A stretch of 21,002 nt of DNA, from assembly GCA_036277635.1 (NCBI GenBank), contig DASUMP010000065.1, forward strand, positions 1-21,002, read 5' to 3'. A model generated the notes under the pieces. That model ran no database searches and was not told the origin of the DNA. It saw only the letters and a list, made by a program, of their open reading frames with translations. The DNA comes from DASUMP01 sp036277635 (lineage in GTDB: Bacteria; Actinomycetota; Acidimicrobiia; IMCC26256; PALSA-610). The translations under genes and the position numbers were made by a program. Below are positions 1 to 7,354 of this stretch, piece after piece. How positions within the stretch are numbered: the stretch's first letter is position 1; each line of letters begins with the position of its first letter.

Positions 1-1019
1 GTGCGGTTGTCGTGGCTCCACGCGAGCGCGGTCGGTGCCCACGACTCCGGCTGGTAGCGCTTGTACGAGTTCACCGTCGGGGCGAACAGCCACGCGAGAT
101 CCTGGCCGTGCACGATCTGGCCCGCGAGCCACCCGCGCGCCACCGCAGACAAGCCGTGCTCGTCGGTGCCGTCCCACATCAGCGAGCGCTCGCCGGCGGC
201 GTCCCACACGCTCGAGTGCACGTGGCACGACGAGCCGACCTCGTCCATCGAGTACTTCGCCATGAACGTGATCGCGCGCCCGAACTGCGATGCGATCTCC
301 TTCGCGCCGTTCTTGTAGATCACGTGGCGGTCGGCCATCTCGACCGGATCGGCGTAGACCAGGTTGATCTCGTGCTGCCCGCGCCCGGCTTCTCCCTTCG
401 AGAACTCGACCGGCACCCCCGCACCGTCGATCCCGTTGCGGATCGCGCGGATCAGGTACTCGTCGCGCGTGGTCTGGAGGATGTGGTAGTCCTCGATCAC
501 CTCGGAGTGCGGCGTGAGACCCGTGAAGTCGCGCGCCGAGGCCTCTTCGAGCGAGTCGCGGAACACGAAGAACTCGAGCTCGGAGCCGAACCGCAGCTGG
601 TAGCCCGCGGCCGCGGCCCGCTCGACCTGGCGCTGCAGGATGCGACGCGGCGACACCTCCACCGGCGCGGCGTCGTGCTCGTCGAGCACGTCGCAGAGCA
701 CGAGCGCGGTCGCTTCGAGCCACGGGATCATCCGGATCGTCGCGAGGTCGGGGTGCATCGCCACGTCGCCGTAGCCCTGCTCCCAGTTCGCGAAGCGGTA
801 GCCGGGGAGCGGCGTCATGTCGACGTCGACGGCGAGCAGGTAGTTGCACGCGTGGATCTCGCCGACGCCGCCGCCCATCTGGTCGAGCCAGAAGTGACCA
901 GTGACCCGCTTTCCCACCAGGCGTCCCTGCAGGTCGGTGAACGCGACGAGCACGGTGTCGATCTCGCCCGCGTGGATGCGCTCCGCGAGCGCCTCGGGTG
1001 TGAGCATCCCCGGAACCAT
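1..1019 (-). CDS. Glutamine synthetase family protein (gamma-glutamyl-amine ligase type), partial at 3' end
   Basis: ATP-dependent ligase that joins glutamate to ammonia or, in this subgroup, probably to an organic amine. The reading frame gives 339 residues from ATG at 1019 and runs off the left edge, so the C-terminus is missing. Visible family motifs are GSELEFFVF (residues 145-153, metal-binding glutamates), EAGRGQHEINL (210-220), SSCHVHSSV (263-271, the family's HxH position) and NSYKRYQPE (317-325) followed by WSHDNR. The N-terminal beta-grasp segment is short (VLVAFTDLQGRLVGKRV), as in PuuA/GlnA3/GlnA4-like proteins rather than housekeeping GlnA. A GGAGGTGG ribosome site at 1022-1029 supports the start. 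It lies 22 bases downstream of an SDR gene on the same strand, so the two are probably co-transcribed. M. tuberculosis glnA4 also lies in a cluster with an SDR and an ALDH gene. Family assignment is firm; the amine substrate (polyamine, ethanolamine or other) is inferred. Confidence 0.93.
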   Translation of the reverse strand, partial: MVPGMLTPEALAERIHAGEIDTVLVAFTDLQGRLVGKRVTGHFWLDQMGGGVGEIHACNYLLAVDVDMTPLPGYRFANWEQGYGDVAMHPDLATIRMIPWLEATALVLCDVLDEHDAAPVEVSPRRILQRQVERAAAAGYQLRFGSELEFFVFRDSLEEASARDFTGLTPHSEVIEDYHILQTTRDEYLIRAIRNGIDGAGVPVEFSKGEAGRGQHEINLVYADPVEMADRHVIYKNGAKEIASQFGRAITFMAKYSMDEVGSSCHVHSSVWDAAGERSLMWDGTDEHGLSAVARGWLAGQIVHGQDLAWLFAPTVNSYKRYQPESWAPTALAWSHDNR

Positions 1020-1041
1020 CACCACCTCCGTACTCGGCCGG

Positions 1042-1839
1042 TCACTCGGGCGTGACGTACGCGGCGGTGATGCCGCCGTCGACCACGAGCGCGGCGCCGG
1101 TCATGAACGACGAGTCGTCGGACGCGAGGAACAGCGCCGCCTTCGCGAGCTCCTCGGCCCGACCGAGCCGACCCATCGGGATGTGCACCATGCGGCGCGC
1201 CCGCCGGACCGGGTCCGACAGCAGCTCGGCGAGCAGCGGCGTCTCGATCGGACCGGGACACAGCGCGTTCGCGCGGATGCCCTGGCGCGCGTACTCGACC
1301 GCGAGCTCGCGGGTCATCGACAGCACGCCGCCCTTGCTCGCGGTGTACGCGATCTGCGCGGTGGCGGCACCCATGAGCGCGACGAACGACGCGACGTTCA
1401 CGATCGACCCGCCGCCGGACTCGATCAGGGCGGGGATGCCGGCCCGACAGCCGAGCCACACGCCCTTGAGGTTGACCTCCATGACCCGGTCCCACGTCGC
1501 CTCGGGCGTGTCGAGCGCGCCGCCGTCGTCGGCGGGGAAGATCCCGGCGTTGTTGTAGAGGACGTGGAGGCCGCCGAACGCGGCCAAGGTCTCGGCCACC
1601 ATGCGCGAGCAGTCGGCCGCGCTCGCGACGTCGGCCGCGATCGCGGCGGCGCGGCCGCCGGCGCCGGTGATCTCGGCCGCGACTGCGTGGCCCGCGGCGT
1701 CAGCGCTCGGGTGCTCGACGACCGCGATCGCCGCACCTTCCCGCGCGAAGAGGAGCGCGGCCTCGCGACCCATCCCGCTGCCCGCGCCGGTGATGAGCGC
1801 GACCTTCCCGTCGAGGCGACCGGCCCGGCCGTCAGTCAT
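1042..1839 (-). CDS. SDR family NAD(P)-dependent oxidoreductase
   Basis: A 265-residue classical short-chain dehydrogenase/reductase, cytosolic, the usual length for the family. Visible motifs are the Rossmann glycine motif TGAGSGMG (17-24), NNAG (96-99), the catalytic Ser151 and Y165-T-A-S-K169, the Asn at 123 (VMEVNLKG) and PGPIETPL (195-202) after the active site. Glu42 (VVEHP) at the end of strand 2 suggests NAD(H) rather than NADP(H) preference, as an acidic residue there usually binds the adenine ribose. The ATG at 1839 gives the standard N-terminus GRLDGKVALITGAG. It lies 24 bases after the membrane-protein gene ending at 1864 and 22 bases before the glutamine-synthetase-like gene, all on the minus strand. 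The substrate cannot be read from sequence. Context suggests oxidation of an alcohol or carbonyl in the same amine or acid pathway. Confidence 0.93.
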   Translation of the reverse strand: MTDGRAGRLDGKVALITGAGSGMGREAALLFAREGAAIAVVEHPSADAAGHAVAAEITGAGGRAAAIAADVASAADCSRMVAETLAAFGGLHVLYNNAGIFPADDGGALDTPEATWDRVMEVNLKGVWLGCRAGIPALIESGGGSIVNVASFVALMGAATAQIAYTASKGGVLSMTRELAVEYARQGIRANALCPGPIETPLLAELLSDPVRRARRMVHIPMGRLGRAEELAKAALFLASDDSSFMTGAALVVDGGITAAYVTPE

Positions 1840-1863
1840 CGGCGTGCACCATGGGCGGCGACG

Positions 1864-2409
1864 CTACTCGTCGTCGGTGATGTCAGGTCGCTGGCGGGGC
1901 CCGTCGGTGATCTCGACGCGCAGCACCGTCGGTGTGCAGTCCTCGAGCCCCTTCATCTCGGCGTACTCGTCCATGCGCACCGTGATCGGCTTGCTGCTCC
2001 CCGAGCGCTCCGCGGGCAGGTCGAACCGGGATGCGTCGCCGCGCGAGAGCGCGCGCGCGTGCTCGGCCCGGGCGGCGAGGAGTGCGTCCCAGTCGTCGAG
2101 CCACGCGCTGAGGGCTTCGGCGCCGTCGGCGTCGTCGGGAGACGCGGTCCGCATCGTCTCCACCATGGACTCGTACACGCGTTGCTCCGACGTCGCGAGC
2201 GCGCCGGCGTCCTCGGGCGTCGCGCGCACCGGCAGCTCGCCGAGGCGCGCCAGCGCCTCGTGGGTGTCGACGCACGTGTCGGCCAGGAACGCGCGGGTCG
2301 CGTCGTCGAGCGGTTCCGGTTCGTCGCGTGACACCGAGTAGGCGATCGCGAAGGCCCACGCGAGCAGCGCGAGCACGAGGAGCGTCTGGTACACGCGGCG
2401 GCGGGACAC
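1864..2409 (-). CDS. Small hypothetical protein with one N-terminal membrane anchor
   Basis: I do not recognise this family. From GTG at 2409 the product is 181 residues: a short basic N-terminus (VSRRRVYQ), one hydrophobic helix (about residues 7-26), then a soluble acidic domain that should face outside the cytoplasm. Two cysteines (46 and 158) could form a disulfide. The domain looks mostly helical up to about residue 125 and ends in a possible strand (TVLRVEITDG). The frame stays open upstream to 2505, but that would run into the start and promoter of the divergent gene at 2469, and GTG at 2409 places the anchor at the N-terminus. GTG at 2439 is an alternative. No convincing ribosome site precedes 2409. 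Its 24-base spacing to the SDR gene allows co-transcription, but a functional link is not evident. Confidence 0.72.
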   Translation of the reverse strand: MSRRRVYQTLLVLALLAWAFAIAYSVSRDEPEPLDDATRAFLADTCVDTHEALARLGELPVRATPEDAGALATSEQRVYESMVETMRTASPDDADGAEALSAWLDDWDALLAARAEHARALSRGDASRFDLPAERSGSSKPITVRMDEYAEMKGLEDCTPTVLRVEITDGPRQRPDITDDE

Positions 2410-2454
2410 GGGGGCATGATCGGCGCTGCGACCGGACACCGGCCAACCGGCCCG

Positions 2455-2460
2455 TAGCCT
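2455..2460 (+). promoter_or_regulatory. -10 box (TAGCCT) of a likely leaderless promoter
   Basis: TAGCCT fits the actinobacterial TANNNT -10 consensus and ends exactly 8 bases before the ATG at 2469. Transcription would therefore begin at or within two bases of the start codon. No Shine-Dalgarno sequence fits between. There is no good -35 match. Confidence 0.6.
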
Positions 2461-2468
2461 CACACCCG

Positions 2469-3986
2469 ATGCGCCGCCCGACCGTCGCCGTCCTGGCACT
2501 CGCAATCCTGGGCGGATCGCTCGTCGCGTGTGGGTCCGACGAGCCGGCGCGAGCCTGCGCGTCGGCGCTCGTGGCCCAGGTGCGGGCGGTGGGGGGAGAC
2601 GCCGCCGGCACGAACGGCCCGTTGGACTGGGTGGAGTGTCGGGGCGGCGCCGAGGTCGCCGCTCTCGCGGTCCCGATCGACCGCGAGCAGCCGGCCGGCG
2701 GCGACCTGGTGCTCGCGATCGCGCGGCGACCGGCCTCGGGCGATCGGATCGGGTCGCTGCTCGTGAACCCCGGTGGTCCGGGCGCGAGTGCCCTCGGCCT
2801 CGCGCTGCTGGCCGACGACGTGTTCCCGACCGCGCTCACGGAGCGCTTCGACATCGTGGCGTGGGACCCGCGCGGCGTCGGGTTGAGCGAGGGCTTCGAC
2901 TGCGTCGACGACGCCACGATGGCGCGCTGGTGGGGGACCGACCGGTCGCCCGACGACGCGGCCGAGCGCGCCGCCGTCGTCGCCGCGGGGGAGACGATCG
3001 CCGCCGGCTGCGCGCGCCAGCATCCCGACGCGCTCGGCCACGTCGCGACCGTCGACACGGTGCACGACGTCGAAGCGATCCGCGTGGCGCTCGGCGACGA
3101 CACCATCAGCTACCTCGGGTTCTCCTACGGCACGCTGATCGGCGCGCGCTACGCCGACGAGTTCCCCGACCGCGTGCGCGCGATGGTGCTCGACGGCGCC
3201 GTGGATCCCGCACGCACGACCGAGCAGGCGATCGCCGAACAGGCCGCAGGCTTCGAGCACGCGCTCGAGGCGTTCCTCGACGACTGTGCGGCGCAGGACG
3301 ACTGCGCGTTCACGTCGGGAGGCGACCCCCGAACCGCGTACGACCGGCTGCTCGCGGCCATCGACGCCGAAGAGCTGTACGCCGTCGACCTCGCGGGCGA
3401 CGAGCGTGGTCTCGGACCCGGCGAAGCCGACCTCGGTGTCGCGACCGGGTTGTACGACGGGCGTGCGGGGTGGCCGCGACTCGCCGAGGCGCTCGGTGGC
3501 GCGGCGCGCGGCGACGCGTCGCAGCTGCTGCAGCTGGCCGACGAGTACGCGCAGCGCTCCGCCGAGGGCGTCTACGACGACGGGCTCGAGGCGAGCTACG
3601 CGATCGGATGTCTCGACGGACCGCAGCCGACGCCCGCGCAGCTCCGCCGGCTCGCCGACGAGCTCGCGCGTGAGCTCCCGCACTTCGGGGCGGCGACTGC
3701 GTGGTACGGAGCCCCGTGCGCGTCGTGGTCGGCGCCGCCGAAGGGCGCGCCGAGGGAGGTGCGCGCCGCGGGGGCACCGCCGATCGTCGTGATCGGCACG
3801 ACCGGCGACCCCGCGAGTCCGTACGAGTGGGCCGAGTCGCTCGCCGGCCAGCTCGCCGACGGCGTGCTCGTCACCCACGACGACGAAGGTCACCTCGCGT
3901 ACTTGCGGGGCGACGCGTGCGTCGACGACGCGGTGCACCGCTACCTCGTGGATCTCGTGGTCCCCGCCCCCGGCACCCGCTGCTGA
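2469..3986 (+). CDS. Secreted lipoprotein alpha/beta-hydrolase with TAP-like C-terminus (peptidase/esterase)
   Basis: A 505-residue exported serine hydrolase of the tripeptidyl-aminopeptidase-like group. The N-terminus is a signal peptide with a lipobox (L18-V-A-C21-G), so the mature protein is probably lipid-anchored outside the membrane. The hydrolase fold shows the oxyanion-hole segment VNPGGPGAS (99-107), WDPRGVGLS (132-140), the nucleophile elbow GFSYGT with Ser219, and the C-terminal TAP-like region with Asp447 (GTTGDPASPYEWA) and His475 (DEGHLAY). The catalytic triad is therefore complete. Cysteines in the C-terminal part (381, 417, 484, 505) suggest disulfides. Length is typical of Streptomyces SlpD/SlpE and related enzymes. 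The ATG at 2469 is preceded by a leaderless-type -10 box. The gene is monocistronic and converges with the amidohydrolase at 4012. Peptide release of N-terminal tripeptides is the usual activity of the family, but esterase activity is possible. Confidence 0.92.
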   Translation: MRRPTVAVLALAILGGSLVACGSDEPARACASALVAQVRAVGGDAAGTNGPLDWVECRGGAEVAALAVPIDREQPAGGDLVLAIARRPASGDRIGSLLVNPGGPGASALGLALLADDVFPTALTERFDIVAWDPRGVGLSEGFDCVDDATMARWWGTDRSPDDAAERAAVVAAGETIAAGCARQHPDALGHVATVDTVHDVEAIRVALGDDTISYLGFSYGTLIGARYADEFPDRVRAMVLDGAVDPARTTEQAIAEQAAGFEHALEAFLDDCAAQDDCAFTSGGDPRTAYDRLLAAIDAEELYAVDLAGDERGLGPGEADLGVATGLYDGRAGWPRLAEALGGAARGDASQLLQLADEYAQRSAEGVYDDGLEASYAIGCLDGPQPTPAQLRRLADELARELPHFGAATAWYGAPCASWSAPPKGAPREVRAAGAPPIVVIGTTGDPASPYEWAESLAGQLADGVLVTHDDEGHLAYLRGDACVDDAVHRYLVDLVVPAPGTRC

Positions 3987-4011
3987 GCAGACGCCACGGC
4001 ACACGACGCCG

Positions 4012-5235
4012 CTACGGCGCGAGGTCGAGCTCCAGCATCCGGATCGCGTTGCCGCGCACGATCTTGCGCACGGTCTCGGGCGGGAGGTGGCCCATCAGGT
4101 CGAGCGCGACCTGCTTCGTGTCGGGCCACGTGGAGTCGGTGTGCGGGTAGTCGGTCTCGAACGTGATGTTGTCGACGCCGACGCTCGCGAGCGAGTCGAG
4201 GCCGTGGCGGTCGCGGAAGAAGCAGCCGAACACCTGGCGGTAGTAGTAGGTCGACGGCGGCTCGGGGACGATGTCTTTCACGCCGCCCCACGCCCGGTGC
4301 TCCCGCCACACGTCGTCGGCGCGTTCGAGCACGTACGGCAACCAGCCGATCTGGCCCTCGGAGTACGCGAGCTTCAGCGTCGGGAAGCGCACGAGCACGC
4401 CGGAGAACAAGAAGTCGGAGAGCGACGCCATCGCGTTGTTGAACGAGAGCGTCGCCGCGACCGCGACGGGCGCGTCGGGCGACGTCGCCGGCATCTGCGA
4501 CGACGATCCGATGTGCATGCACACGACGGTGCCGGTCTCCTGGCACGCGGCGAAGAACGGATCCCACGCGTCGCCGTGGATGCTCGGCAGGCCGAGCTTG
4601 TGCGGGATCTCCGAGAAGCACACGGCGCGCACGCCGCGCGCGGCGTTGCGTCGCACCTCGGCCGCGGCGGCCCGTGCGTCCCACAGCGGGACGAGGCACA
4701 GCGGGATCAGCGCGCCGCCGCTGTCGCCGCACCATTCGTCGACCATCCAGTCGTTGTACGCGATCACGCACGCGAGCGCGAGCTCGCGGTCCTTCGCCTC
4801 GAGGAAGGTCTGGCCGCAAAAACGCGGGAACGTCGGGAACGACAGCGACGCCTCGACCCAGTTCATCTCCATGTCGGCGACCCGCGCCTTGGGGTCGTAG
4901 CACCCGGGGCGCATCTCGTCGTAGGTGATCGGCGACATGGTCATGTCGTCGCGGTCGAAGCCCACGGCCGCGACGTGGCGCTTGTTGATGTAGACGAGGT
5001 CTTCGTAGACCCAGCAGTCGGCCTCCGGGCCGTCGGGGTCGAAGGTCTGCTCGTAGGCACCGCCGCCGATGTGGCGCATGTGGCCGATGCCGCGCCGCTC
5101 CACCTTCGGCCCCCGATCGCGGAAGCGCTCGGGCAGCCACGCCTGCCACAGATGGGCGGGCTCGACCACGTGGTCGTCGACGCTGACGATCCTCGGGAGC
5201 TCGACGGCACCAGTGACGGCACCTGCTGCGGGCAT
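4012..5235 (-). CDS. Amidohydrolase family 2 (ACMSD-like metal-dependent TIM-barrel) protein
   Basis: A 407-residue metal-dependent TIM-barrel protein of the amidohydrolase-2 family, which includes decarboxylases and C-C or C-N hydrolases. Putative metal ligands are D20-D-H22 in SVDDHVVEP (strand 1), His241 in VCMHIGSSS (strand 5) and Asp362 in ETDYPHTD, with His365 close by. The segments SEGQIGWLPYVLERAD (292-307) and YDPKARVADMEMNWVEAS are shared with the second amidohydrolase of this window (13369-14646), so the two are paralogues. ATG at 5235 is supported by GGGAGG (5243-5248) with 7-base spacing. It is divergent from the acyl-CoA dehydrogenase pair, with a 21-base palindrome covering the shared promoter region, so co-regulation with those genes is likely. 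The substrate is unknown. Decarboxylation or ring/amide hydrolysis of a carboxylic acid intermediate is an inference. Confidence 0.9.
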   Translation of the reverse strand: MPAAGAVTGAVELPRIVSVDDHVVEPAHLWQAWLPERFRDRGPKVERRGIGHMRHIGGGAYEQTFDPDGPEADCWVYEDLVYINKRHVAAVGFDRDDMTMSPITYDEMRPGCYDPKARVADMEMNWVEASLSFPTFPRFCGQTFLEAKDRELALACVIAYNDWMVDEWCGDSGGALIPLCLVPLWDARAAAAEVRRNAARGVRAVCFSEIPHKLGLPSIHGDAWDPFFAACQETGTVVCMHIGSSSQMPATSPDAPVAVAATLSFNNAMASLSDFLFSGVLVRFPTLKLAYSEGQIGWLPYVLERADDVWREHRAWGGVKDIVPEPPSTYYYRQVFGCFFRDRHGLDSLASVGVDNITFETDYPHTDSTWPDTKQVALDLMGHLPPETVRKIVRGNAIRMLELDLAP

Positions 5236-5253
5236 GCGCGGGCCTCCCGGACA

Positions 5254-5274
5254 AATCTGACGGTGTGTCAGATT
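5254..5274. promoter_or_regulatory. Palindromic operator candidate between amidohydrolase and acyl-CoA dehydrogenase genes
   Basis: Perfect inverted repeat: AATCTGAC (5254-5261), 5-base spacer GGTGT, GTCAGATT (5267-5274). Size and symmetry fit a TetR-type dimer site. It abuts the plus-strand -10 TAGACT (5276-5281) and overlaps a minus-strand TAGAAT (5277-5272), so a bound protein would affect both divergent genes. A related palindrome lies at 20327-20342. Confidence 0.65.
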
Positions 5275-5275
5275 C

Positions 5276-5281
5276 TAGACT
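5276..5281 (+). promoter_or_regulatory. -10 box (TAGACT) of a likely leaderless promoter
   Basis: TAGACT ends 8 bases before the ATG at 5290, the same spacing as at 2455-2460 and 9959-9964. It lies one base downstream of the palindrome at 5254-5274, and no ribosome site is present before the ATG. Confidence 0.6.
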
Positions 5282-5289
5282 CCGCCCCG

Positions 5290-6432
5290 ATGGAGCTCCG
5301 CTACTCCGAGGCCGACGAGGCCTTCCGGGCCCGCCTGCGCGAGTGGCTCGCCGCCGTGTTGCCGACGCTCCCTCCCGAGCCGCCGCGCGAGGCGTGGCCG
5401 GAGCGCCGGCGCTGGGACACCGACTGGCAGCGCCGCCTCTTCGACGGCGGATACGCCGGTCTCGCGTGGCCGAAGGAGTACGGCGGCGTCGGCGCCTCGC
5501 CGACCGAGCAGCTCGTGTTCCTCGAGGAGACGACCCGGGCGCGCGCCCCGTACGTGGGGGTGAACTTCGTCGGCACCCTCCACGCGGGCCCGACGCTCAT
5601 CGCCGAAGGCACCGAGGAGCAGAAGGCGACGCACTTGCCGCGGATCTTGCGGGGCGACGAGGTGTGGTGCCAGGGCTTCAGCGAGCCCGGCGCGGGGAGC
5701 GACCTCGCGAACCTGCGCACGCGCGCCGACCGAGACGGCGATCACTACGTGCTGAACGGGCAGAAGATCTGGTGCTCGTTCGGCCAGGTCGCCGACGTGG
5801 GCGAGTTCCTCGTGCGCACCGACCCCGACGCGCCGAAGCACCGCGGGATCACGTGGTTGATCCTGCCGATGGACCTGCCCGGCATCGAGGTCCGGCCGCT
5901 GAAGACCGTGCTCGGGTCGTCGGAGTTCGCCGAGGTGTTCCTCACCGACGTGCGTGTCCCGATCACCCAGCGCGTGGGCGAGGAGAACGACGGGTGGCGC
6001 GTGACCAACGTGACGCTGTCGTTCGAGCGCGGCACCGCGTTCGTCTCCGAGCTCGTCGACTCGCAGCGATTGTGCGCCGACCTCGCGCCCCGCGTCGCCG
6101 ACCCCGCGCACCGGCGCGAGCTCGGTCGGTGCGCCGCCGAGTTCGACGCGCTGTGGGCGCTCACGAAGCGCAACGTCGCGCAGGCGCAGCGCCACGGCGC
6201 GCCGGGCGTCGGCGGGATGGTGATCAAGCTCGCGTACTCCGAGGCGCGTCAGCGCTTCGGGGAGCTGTGCCTGCGCGTACTCGAACGCGATGCGCTGACC
6301 ATCGCCGGCAACGAGCTCGTGGAGGAGCGGTTGCGCACGTTGGCGCTCACCATCGCCGCCGGTACGTCACAGATCCAGCGCAACATCATCGGCGAACGGG
6401 TGCTCGGCTTGCCGCGCGAGGCGAGGGGCTGA
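5290..6432 (+). CDS. Acyl-CoA dehydrogenase, large (catalytic) partner of a tandem pair
   Basis: FAD-dependent enzyme that introduces a 2,3-double bond into an acyl-CoA; 380 residues, full family length. Visible segments are the N-terminal helical domain, WCQGFSEPGAGSDLA (126-140, substrate/FAD-binding loop), NGQKIWCSF (156-164), the beta domain, and AAGTSQIQRNIIGERVLGLP (356-375). At the place where medium-chain enzymes carry the catalytic Glu of (Y)EGT, this protein has Ala357. A glutamate is found instead in LSFERG (Glu246), the position used by isovaleryl- and long-chain acyl-CoA dehydrogenases and by mycobacterial ChsE4-type subunits. ATG at 5290 is preceded by a leaderless-type promoter. 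Only two bases separate its stop from the next acyl-CoA dehydrogenase gene, which strongly suggests a heteromeric complex. The chain or ring nature of the substrate is unknown. Confidence 0.93.
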   Translation: MELRYSEADEAFRARLREWLAAVLPTLPPEPPREAWPERRRWDTDWQRRLFDGGYAGLAWPKEYGGVGASPTEQLVFLEETTRARAPYVGVNFVGTLHAGPTLIAEGTEEQKATHLPRILRGDEVWCQGFSEPGAGSDLANLRTRADRDGDHYVLNGQKIWCSFGQVADVGEFLVRTDPDAPKHRGITWLILPMDLPGIEVRPLKTVLGSSEFAEVFLTDVRVPITQRVGEENDGWRVTNVTLSFERGTAFVSELVDSQRLCADLAPRVADPAHRRELGRCAAEFDALWALTKRNVAQAQRHGAPGVGGMVIKLAYSEARQRFGELCLRVLERDALTIAGNELVEERLRTLALTIAAGTSQIQRNIIGERVLGLPREARG

Positions 6433-6434
6433 CC

Positions 6435-7346
6435 GTGGACCTCGAGCTCTCCGACGACCAGGTTGCACTGCGCGACGGCATCCGCGCGCTGCTCACCGAC
6501 CGGTTCCCCATGGAGCGCGTCCGTGAGGGCTTCACACGCGAGGTGTACGACGAGCTCGACGCCGCGGGCGTGTTCTCGCTCGTGCGCGACGGCTTCACGT
6601 GGGCCGACGCGGCCGTCGTCTTCGAACAGCTCGGCGAGTTCGGCGTCCCCGGACCGCTCGTCGGCACGCTTCTCGCGCGCGGGCCGCTCGAGGGCGTCGT
6701 CGGCGTGCACGAGGTCGCCGACGAGCTGATCGTCGAGCACGCGGGTGTGCTCGACGACCTCGTCGTGCTCGACGGCGCGCGCGTCGTGGTCCAGCCGGCG
6801 AGCGCGCGGTCCGGTCCCGAGCTCGAGTGGCCGCTCGACCCGTTGAGCCCGGCGGTGCGCGTCGCGCGCGGAGCGCTCGTCGGCGGCGCGACGTTGAACG
6901 TCGACGCCGACGAGTGGAGGCGGCGGGGGGCAGTGCTGACCGCGGCGCTGCTCGTGGGGATCGCGCAGCGGTGCACCGACCTGTCGGTCGGGTACGCGAA
7001 GGAGCGCGAGCAGTTCGGGCGCACGATCGGATCGTTCCAAGCCGTGAAGCACTTGCTCGCCGACATGGTCGTGCGCACCGAGGTCGCCCGCGCCGCGGTC
7101 TACGCCGCGGTTGCGCACCTCGACGAGGCCGAGCAGCCCGACCTCGACCGCGCGGTGTCGGTGGCGAAGCTCATGGCGGGTGAGGCCGCGATCGCCAACG
7201 GCAAGACGGCGACCCAGGTGCACGGCGGGATGGGCTTCACCTGGGAGGTCGACGTGCACCTCTTCCTCAAGCGGGCGTGGGTGCTCGACACCCACTTCGG
7301 CTCGGTCGATCACCACGCCGACGTGGTCGCGGCGACGCTCTCCTGA
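6435..7346 (+). CDS. Acyl-CoA dehydrogenase, short non-catalytic-type partner
   Basis: A 303-residue acyl-CoA dehydrogenase-like protein, about 80 residues shorter than the family norm. The N-terminal helical domain is present (ELSDDQVALRDGIRALL). The middle beta-domain is reduced to roughly residues 100-150. The C-terminal helical domain is intact, with YAKEREQFGRTIGSFQAVKH (187-206) and QVHGGMGFTWEVDVHLFLKR (261-280). It lacks the SEPxAGSD loop. Paired short partners of this kind form alpha2beta2 dehydrogenases with the neighbouring larger subunit in Mycobacterium and Rhodococcus. GTG at 6435 starts two bases after the previous stop, with GAGGGG at 6423-6428. The operon ends by converging on the GGDEF-EAL gene, eight bases away. 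Confidence 0.9.
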   Translation: MDLELSDDQVALRDGIRALLTDRFPMERVREGFTREVYDELDAAGVFSLVRDGFTWADAAVVFEQLGEFGVPGPLVGTLLARGPLEGVVGVHEVADELIVEHAGVLDDLVVLDGARVVVQPASARSGPELEWPLDPLSPAVRVARGALVGGATLNVDADEWRRRGAVLTAALLVGIAQRCTDLSVGYAKEREQFGRTIGSFQAVKHLLADMVVRTEVARAAVYAAVAHLDEAEQPDLDRAVSVAKLMAGEAAIANGKTATQVHGGMGFTWEVDVHLFLKRAWVLDTHFGSVDHHADVVAATLS

Positions 7347-7354
7347 CGTCGCGC

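Noticed and set aside
12..1055. Plus-strand open frame of 347 codons at the left edge
   Set aside because: It is the antisense shadow of the glutamine-synthetase-like gene, typical of GC-rich DNA; the minus-strand frame carries all family motifs.
1872..1886. TGTCAGG near 1877 as a third operator half-site
   Set aside because: It lies inside a coding region and has no matching inverted half-site at 5- or 6-base spacing.
4087..5289. Long plus-strand open frame continuous with the acyl-CoA dehydrogenase, which would suggest a 781-residue fusion
   Set aside because: This part is antisense to a well-conserved amidohydrolase, its translation is Arg/His/Val-rich without family motifs, and the dehydrogenase has its own promoter and ATG at 5290.
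6435..7346. Short acyl-CoA dehydrogenase as a pseudogene or truncated gene
   Set aside because: Both ends are intact, the frame is unbroken, and short partners are a known feature of heteromeric acyl-CoA dehydrogenases.
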